From contig JASGHK010000002.1 in NCBI GenBank assembly GCA_049841135.1, positions 496,001 through 560,000 on the forward strand: a stretch of DNA of 64,000 bases, read 5' to 3'. Shown one piece after another: positions 59,481 through 64,000 of the stretch. The notes beneath the pieces are model-generated. The model was not told where the DNA came from and did no database searches. It saw only the letters and a list, made by a program, of their open reading frames with translations. The position numbers were made by a program, and so were the translations under genes. Numbering within the stretch: the first letter of the stretch is position 1; each line of letters opens with the position of its first letter. The DNA comes from JACRCT01 sp049841135 (lineage in GTDB: Bacteria > Myxococcota > Myxococcia > Myxococcales > UBA5297).

Positions 59481-60032
59481 GTGAAAGCCCGCGGCATCCG
59501 GACCCTGGCAGTGGTCGCAGCGCTGGCGCTGCTGTCGGGATGCGGCGACCTCTTCTCCCTGGACGCCCGAGCCGCCAACGCGTGCGTCACGGTGAACGGG
59601 CTCCACGTGCCGGGCCTCAACGAACTCCCGACTCCCCACACCTATCCCCCGGTCCCCGTCGTCACGATTCAGCAGGCCATCAACGTGCCCTTCGACGCCT
59701 CGTTCCTGCCGCAAGGCAGCGCCTACACGGTCCAGCTGGTGAGCTTCAAGCTCGAGTCGCTGGGCACGCAGACGCTGGAGTTCATCGAAACGGCGAAGCT
59801 CACCACGGTGTCCGGCAACCTGAGCACCGTCGTCGCGACCTACACCCGGACCTCGACGGCGCCGACCAAGGCCATCGAGACCGCCCCGGTCCCCGAGCCG
59901 GACGTCACCGCCGCCATCGTCAACGACGTGCTGCATCTCCAGGGCGCGTTTACCGGTACGCCTCCGGCGCAGGGCTTCGCGGCGGAGGCGACGGTCTGCT
60001 TCGACATCTCGACGAACGTGAAGACGCTGTAG
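59481..60032 (+). CDS. Small lipoprotein, uncharacterised
   Basis: The 183-aa protein starts at GTG 59,481 with AGGAGG upstream that overlaps the end of the barrel gene (stop TAG then GAGG). MKARGIRTLAVVAALALLSGC is a lipoprotein signal peptide with lipobox LSGC. The mature part is mostly beta (YTVQLVSFKLESLGTQTLEF, TVSGNLSTVVATYTRTS, AAEATVCFDISTNV), with two further Cys that could pair. I do not recognise a family. Its tight linkage to the barrel gene suggests a partner in the same envelope structure. Confidence 0.75.
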   Translation: MKARGIRTLAVVAALALLSGCGDLFSLDARAANACVTVNGLHVPGLNELPTPHTYPPVPVVTIQQAINVPFDASFLPQGSAYTVQLVSFKLESLGTQTLEFIETAKLTTVSGNLSTVVATYTRTSTAPTKAIETAPVPEPDVTAAIVNDVLHLQGAFTGTPPAQGFAAEATVCFDISTNVKTL

Positions 60033-60044
60033 CGAGCGACGGGC

Positions 60045-60236
60045 CTCACCCCCTGTCCCCCTCTCCGGCTTCGCGGAGAGGGGGTACTCGGCGCATACCC
60101 CGTGGTGAATTTCATGCGCCGGTCCGGCGGTACCAGCCGGCGCGGTGATGCTCGCGCAGCAGGCTTGAAGTCGCCTCAGGGCATGCATCGGGTTCCCTCT
60201 CTCCGCGAAGCCGGAGAGGGGGTCAGGGGGTGAGGC
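60045..60236. repeat. Inverted pair of CCCTCTCC-type hairpin elements
   Basis: Two copies of the hairpin element also seen at 44,108 face each other. The left copy has stem 60,057-60,067/60,074-60,084 with loop GCTTCG, preceded by CTCACCCCCTG. The right copy (60,195-60,236) is its reverse complement, ending CAGGGGGTGAGG. They lie between the small lipoprotein gene (stop 60,032) and the opposing lipoprotein gene (stop 60,255). They may act as transcription terminators and resemble BIME-type repeats. Confidence 0.85.
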
Positions 60237-60254
60237 TCGCCCGGAAGAAGCGGG

Positions 60255-61420
60255 TCAGGGGTTGCGCACGCAGTCCCCACTCCAGGTCAGCCAGGGGCCA
60301 TGGTCGACCATCTGGAAGTCGGTGACCTTGAGCGCCTCGAGATCCGTCGGGCCGAGCAGCCCGTCCCACTTGGCGGTCGTCGAGCGATCGCTGCGCGCGG
60401 TCAGGGCGATTTGCCCGCCGTCGGCCAGGAACATCCCGTACTTCTGCAGCGCGCGGGCGACGACCCGGGCACCCTCGTTCGGCAAGCTGGCCAGCGGGTA
60501 GTCGGCGCGCAGGCGCAGGTGGACGCCGTAGGGCGGCGCGTCCGGTCCGCCGGAGGTGGGGCGCGTCGAGTGCGTGGAGGGGTGCACGTAGACGTAGTGC
60601 TGGATCCGGTCGTTGGGGAGGATGAAGCGGATGGCGTGGTTGATGGCGCCCGCCTTCACCTCGTCGGCGGTGAAGAGCAGCGGAGTGATGGGGAAGCCGG
60701 CGGCGTCGGCGCTGGTGCAGCCCTCGCCGCGCAGGTTGTCGGGGTAGACCTTGTTCAGGTCCCAGACGACCAGGCAGCCGCCCTCGAAGGTCGTCGCGTC
60801 GATCCGCATGGCGCGCCACATCTCGTAGAGCTTCTTGGTGCTCTGCTGGACAACGATGAGGTGGCAGTCGCCGTCGCTCGTGCACTCGTAGCCGTCCTCG
60901 CCCTCCAGCTCCGCCGGCGGGCACCGGCATCGCCACGTCGTCGCAGTCGGGATCGTAGAAGTCCTCGGTCTTGGTGAAGGTGCGCATCGGCGCGGCGCCG
61001 TCGTCGGAGAGGACCTCGAACGTGAAGTCGATCTGGAAGACGTTGCCGTTGCCCCAGCCGCCATTCCAGGCGAGGTCGGCAATGACCGCCGCGGACTTGG
61101 GGTCTAGCGCCGCGTTCGAGATGTCCTGGTACCAGACCGAGCCTGGCGGGAAGAGCTGCCCGGTCAGCGGGGCGCCCCCTGCGTCGCGGCTGGAAACGAT
61201 CCCCGCGTCGCGGCCAGGAGCGACGCCCACGTCCTGGCTCGGAGAGACGCCCGCGTCCTGACCCGTCGAAACGCTTCCGTCAGCGCCCGGAGTGACGATG
61301 CCGGTGTCCGGCCCGGTCGAGCCCGAGGCGTCCTTGCCACCGGACCGCGCATTGATTCTCGCAGGCGGAGCACCACACGAGCACGGCGGCGAGAGCGGCA
61401 GCGTCAGAAGCGGTGCGCAT
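60255..61420 (-). CDS. Lipoprotein-like envelope protein, two frameshifts
   Basis: The gene starts MRTASDAAALAAVLVWCSAC, a probable lipoprotein signal. It changes frame near 61,365 into a low-complexity repeat (GVSPSQDVGVAPGRDAGIVSSRDAGGAP). It then reads LFPPGSVWYQDISNAALDPKSAAVIADLAW..., changes frame again near 60,920, and ends with a domain rich in YECTSDGDCHLIVVQQSTKKLYEMW, HYVYVHPSTHSTRPTSGG, RLRADYPLASLPNEGARVVARALQKYGMFLADGG. This last pattern resembles polysaccharide-acting or phosphate-transfer surface domains of myxobacteria but I cannot name it. Both frame changes keep the protein pattern, so they are probably sequence errors. Confidence 0.7.
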
Positions 61421-61445
61421 GGGAACCCTCCGAGAAGAGGAGATT

Positions 61446-62557
61446 CTACGCACGCTGCCAGTCGATGCGGTGAGCCTCCTCCGGCTCCGGGGTCTCCCAG
61501 CGGTCGATGAGCTTCTCGATGACCCGCTCGGGAACCGGCGACGTCCGACGCCGATTGCGCTCCAGGACCGTGGCGTAGGGCGCCTCGACCCAGACGATGC
61601 GGACGCGTGCGTGGTAGTCGGCGAAGAGCTCGTCCACCGGTGGCGCAGGTCGCGCGAGATCGTCGTGGCGTTGAGCACGAACGAGCGCTTGGCCCGCAGA
61701 TGCTCCTTGGCCAGCTCCCGGGCCCTCTCGGCGACCGGCCCCTGCGCATCCTCCGGGTCGACGTCGAGCTCCACGCGCAGCTGGTCCAGCGAGACCACCG
61801 GCAATCCTTCTCCGTGCTTTGCGATCCAGGTGTCCTTCCCCGACGCGGGGATGCCGTGCATGAGCACCGCCTCGCAGACGGTGTCGTCGTAGGCCTCGAC
61901 GTCGGGCGGCCGGTTGCCGGCGCGGTAGTAGACGAAGCGGCTGTGCGGCGTCGGGAACTCGTGCGGGCGGTCGAGGCAACCCTCTTCGCGGCAGTACTCC
62001 CTGAAGAGCGCCACCTCGTCGAGGAGCTTCGGCAGGTCGGCGGCGCGGCGGCCCCGGACGTCCGCCTCCGCGAGGATCGCCAGGTGATCGCACCGGGTAG
62101 CCAGGCTGGCGCGATACGCGGCACGACGCGGGTCTTCGCGGTCGAGCAGGTGGAAGGCGAGCTGGTGGTAGCGGACGAGCCGCGCGACGGCCTCGCGCAC
62201 CTTCGGGTTGAAGCCGGCGCGGTACATCCACGCCCGAGCGAGGAGCGCGCCCTTGAGCGAATGCCCGGGCGAGCGGATGCGCCCGTCCGTCTCGATCACG
62301 GTCGTCTTCGGCTTGCCCAGGTCGTGCGTCACGGCCGCGAGGAAGAGCACCTCGCGCTCCTCCTCGGGCAGCGCGCGCCACGCAGGGAGCGCGGCCATGG
62401 CCTCGACGACCATCCGCGTGTGCACCAGCACGTCGCCCTCGGCGTGGTACGCCGGGTCCTGTGGGCAGCCGGCGAGATCGGCCAGCCACGGGCACGCCAC
62501 TTCGATGCCCTTCCAGTCGACGCTCCACAGCGGAGGCGTGGGAATCGGGACCGTCAC
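61446..62557 (-). CDS. HD-phosphatase/polynucleotide 5'-kinase (HD-Pnk type), one frameshift
   Basis: The start is a GTG overlapping the RNA-ligase stop (GTGA). The N-terminal HD domain has His46 (VHTRM), His78-Asp79 (THDLGKPK), His99 (GHS) and downstream YHQLAFH and DHLAILAEAD, a complete HD metal site. The C-terminal kinase domain has P-loop MHGIPASGKDTW (Lys241) and SLDQLR, the acidic base motif of T4-Pnk-type kinases. A missing base near 61,637 splits RHR and VDELFADYHARVRIVWVEAP; the corrected frame ends VIEKLIDRWETPEPEEAHRIDW. HD-Pnk enzymes (described from Runella) remove 2',3'-cyclic or terminal phosphates and phosphorylate 5'-OH ends, making RNA or DNA breaks ready for ligation. Here the ligase is the overlapping upstream gene. 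Confidence 0.9.
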
Positions 62558-63357
62558 TTCGACGCTCCGAACAGGTCGACCCCGGGCGCCAGCTCGTTCG
62601 GGAGGATGGGGCGATTGAGCCAGTGCCCCTCGGCCGCGAAGACCGCCGCGAGGAAGCTCGCCCGCACAAACTTGTAGCGCTCCAGCACCCGTCCCTGCTC
62701 CTCGACCTTGATGTAGAGACCCTCGGCGAAGTCCGAACCGTCGGTCTCGCGCTGGACCCGCTCGACGTCCAGCTCGCGCGCCTTCGCGCCCTCGGCCAGC
62801 CGCTCGCGCCAGTCCTTGCTCTTGTAGAGCGACGGCCGGATGAACCCGGTCAACTCCTCCGGCTTCTCGAGCGGACCCTCGTGGAGCACCGGCACCGGCT
62901 CCACCGCGACGCCCTTCGAGAGCTCGCGCCGGCGCTCGGTCGACAGGAACGACCCGTCGATGGTGTCGAGGACGTCGAACTCCATGAAGTAGTGCGGCAG
63001 GCGGTCGTAGAAGACGGTGTGCTTGGCGTAGAGCCACTCGCCGTACATGACGTAGCGGTCGCCGAGCCGCTCGCGCAGGGAGGCCTCGTGGGACTGCGCC
63101 CAGGCCTTGAACAGGTCGAAGTGCCGCTCGCGACCGCCGCCGACCAGGTAGTGGCCGCGGCTCTGCAGCTGCAGCTCGCCGTCGCTGGAGAAGCTGACGC
63201 CGCAGTTGGCGCCGTCGAGCTTCTCCTCGACGACCAGGAATTGTCCCCGGAGCGCCGAGAACGGCACCTGCGCGAGATCCTCGTCCCCCGCCTGCAGCCG
63301 CGAGCCCTCGATGTGCTGCGTCCGCGGATACTTGTGGATCTGCCCGCTGATCGTCAC
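62554..63357 (-). CDS. RNA ligase (T4 Rnl-like)
   Basis: This 267-aa protein starts at a GTG overlapping the methyltransferase stop (GTGA). It has all nucleotidyltransferase motifs: motif I VVEEKLDGANCGV with catalytic Lys46, motif Ia-like LQSRGH (66-69), motif III VMYGEWLYAKH (Glu107), motif IIIa FMEFDV (126), motif IV AEGLYIKVEE (Glu212) and motif V RYKFVR (Lys229). The GAN after KxDG and the motif IV/V spacing are of the RNA-ligase rather than the DNA-ligase type. The enzyme seals 3'-OH/5'-phosphate ends with ATP. It is sandwiched between a methyltransferase and an end-healing kinase/phosphatase, all with 4-base overlaps, so it belongs to a repair operon. Confidence 0.92.
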   Translation of the reverse strand: MTISGQIHKYPRTQHIEGSRLQAGDEDLAQVPFSALRGQFLVVEEKLDGANCGVSFSSDGELQLQSRGHYLVGGGRERHFDLFKAWAQSHEASLRERLGDRYVMYGEWLYAKHTVFYDRLPHYFMEFDVLDTIDGSFLSTERRRELSKGVAVEPVPVLHEGPLEKPEELTGFIRPSLYKSKDWRERLAEGAKARELDVERVQRETDGSDFAEGLYIKVEEQGRVLERYKFVRASFLAAVFAAEGHWLNRPILPNELAPGVDLFGASK

Positions 63358-63989
63358 AGCCGCACCACCGCGATGATGTGGTTGTGCACGCGGTCGAAGC
63401 TCACCCGCTTCGCGCCAGCGCCTTCGAAGAGCCGGGCGAGCGCCGGCTCGTCGAAGAGCTGGACGTGCTCGGGGTTGTCGTCCTCGTGCGCGGGGACCGA
63501 GGCGACGACGAAGCGCCGCGCGACCCGGACTGCCTCCGCCGCTGCCTTCTCCGGCCGCGCGAGGTGCTCCAGGACCTCGAGGATGGTCACGACGTCGCGG
63601 CTCTTGGACTCGAGCGCCAGCGCACAGGCGTCCATCTGGGCCGTGCTCAGCCGCTCGATCCCTCCGCGACAGACCGCCTGGAGATCGGCGACGCGTCGCT
63701 CGGCCGCGTCGACTGCGACGACCGGCAGCCAAGAGAGCTCGTCGACCAGCGGCCACAGGAAGGTGCCGCGCCCGCTGCCGATGTCCAGGAGGTCCTGCGG
63801 CGCCAGCCCGTGCAGGGTGCCGAGCACCCGGCGGACCCGGGGCAGCTCCGCCTGGCGCTTGAACTTGTGGAGCTTCAGGCCGGCAGCAAGCCCGCGCTCG
63901 ATGAGCTCGGCGTTGGTCCCTTCGGACACGCCGAGCCGCCCGCGCACGAACGCGGCGGCGAGCTCTTCGTAGTAACGCGCCTCGTCCAT
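63354..63989 (-). CDS. SAM-dependent methyltransferase of the RNA-repair operon
   Basis: This 211-aa methyltransferase starts MDEARYYEELAAAFVRGRLG at ATG 63,989, only 11 bases from the window edge, so a longer start cannot be excluded. Motif I is LLDIGSGRGTFLWPLV (69-75), the ribose-binding acid is Asp94 (VVAVDAAE), and motif IV region is TILEVLEHLARPEKA with Glu138, Glu141 and His142. DDNPEHVQLFDEPA adds His175. Glu-x-x-Glu-His plus a later His matches the metal site of Hen1 RNA 3'-terminal 2'-O-methyltransferases, but EVLEHL also occurs in ordinary class I methyltransferases. The stop overlaps the RNA-ligase start. An RNA end-marking role is therefore inferred from context. Confidence 0.8.
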   Translation of the reverse strand: MDEARYYEELAAAFVRGRLGVSEGTNAELIERGLAAGLKLHKFKRQAELPRVRRVLGTLHGLAPQDLLDIGSGRGTFLWPLVDELSWLPVVAVDAAERRVADLQAVCRGGIERLSTAQMDACALALESKSRDVVTILEVLEHLARPEKAAAEAVRVARRFVVASVPAHEDDNPEHVQLFDEPALARLFEGAGAKRVSFDRVHNHIIAVVRL

Positions 63990-64000
63990 GATCAGCGGGT

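Noticed and set aside
61446..63989. Canonical Pnkp/Hen1 pair
   Set aside because: Kinase, phosphatase and ligase are not fused in one Pnkp protein; the phosphatase is an HD domain and the ligase is a separate Rnl-like protein.

Overview
The window is very GC-rich (roughly 70 %), with dense genes on both strands. Its content points to a myxobacterium-like member of the Myxococcota (former Deltaproteobacteria). Signs of this are Asp/Ala/Gly-rich lipoproteins with von Willebrand factor A (VWA) domains, thrombospondin type-3 and MopE-type (DNDCDGxxDEGC) repeats, giant TPR proteins, outer-membrane barrels ending in Phe or Leu, and an Ala/Arg coiled-coil giant protein. No rRNA, tRNA, CRISPR array, integrase or transposase was seen. 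Many genes are split by single-base frameshifts (about 19 over 64 kb) although the protein continues intact in the next frame. This looks like uncorrected indel error in the assembly, so the affected genes are annotated here as whole genes.

Layout. 1-11 kb: a gluzincin-like lipoprotein (cut by the window edge), a small unknown gene, a ~1760-aa repeat protein with exact 420-bp tandem repeats, an ATP-grasp enzyme, an unknown protein and a VWA lipoprotein. 11-20 kb: a ~1870-aa TPR protein and a multi-HAMP methyl-accepting chemotaxis protein. 20.7-23.5 kb: a type III polyketide synthase, methyltransferase and FAD oxidoreductase operon, probably making an alkyl-resorcinol, alkyl-pyrone or quinone-like lipid. 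23.7-30.7 kb: a small HExxH protein, a haloperoxidase-type hydrolase, threonine dehydrogenase, a methyltransferase fused to Nudix-like modules, and a GapN-type aldehyde dehydrogenase. 30.7-41.9 kb: a polynucleotide-ligase-like nucleotidyltransferase, a ThrE-type exporter, an LRR protein, a fusion of a C39-like and a gluzincin-like peptidase, an ARPP-1 protein, a small membrane protein and a beta-propeller lipoprotein. 42-53 kb: an outer-membrane barrel overlapping a metallophosphoesterase, two paralogous barrels, a Uup-type ABC-F ATPase, a zinc-ribbon/scramblase protein, a transglutaminase-like/TPR protein and a large metal-binding VWA lipoprotein. 53-58 kb: eutL, eutC and eutB (ethanolamine ammonia-lyase plus one shell protein) behind an EI24 membrane protein and an old-yellow-enzyme reductase. 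58.6-61.4 kb: envelope proteins. 61.4-64 kb: a translationally coupled operon of a SAM methyltransferase, an RNA ligase and an HD-phosphatase/polynucleotide kinase. This is a plausible RNA break-repair system and the most interesting locus here.

Intergenic spaces carry several families of short palindromic elements: a 17-bp-arm palindrome between convergent genes, CCCTCTCC-type hairpins, nested inverted-repeat REP pairs, a 23-bp tandem array and others. One hairpin element lies inside an open reading frame, and one pair sits at the 3' end of the ABC-F gene. Functions were assigned by reading motifs only; no database search was possible.
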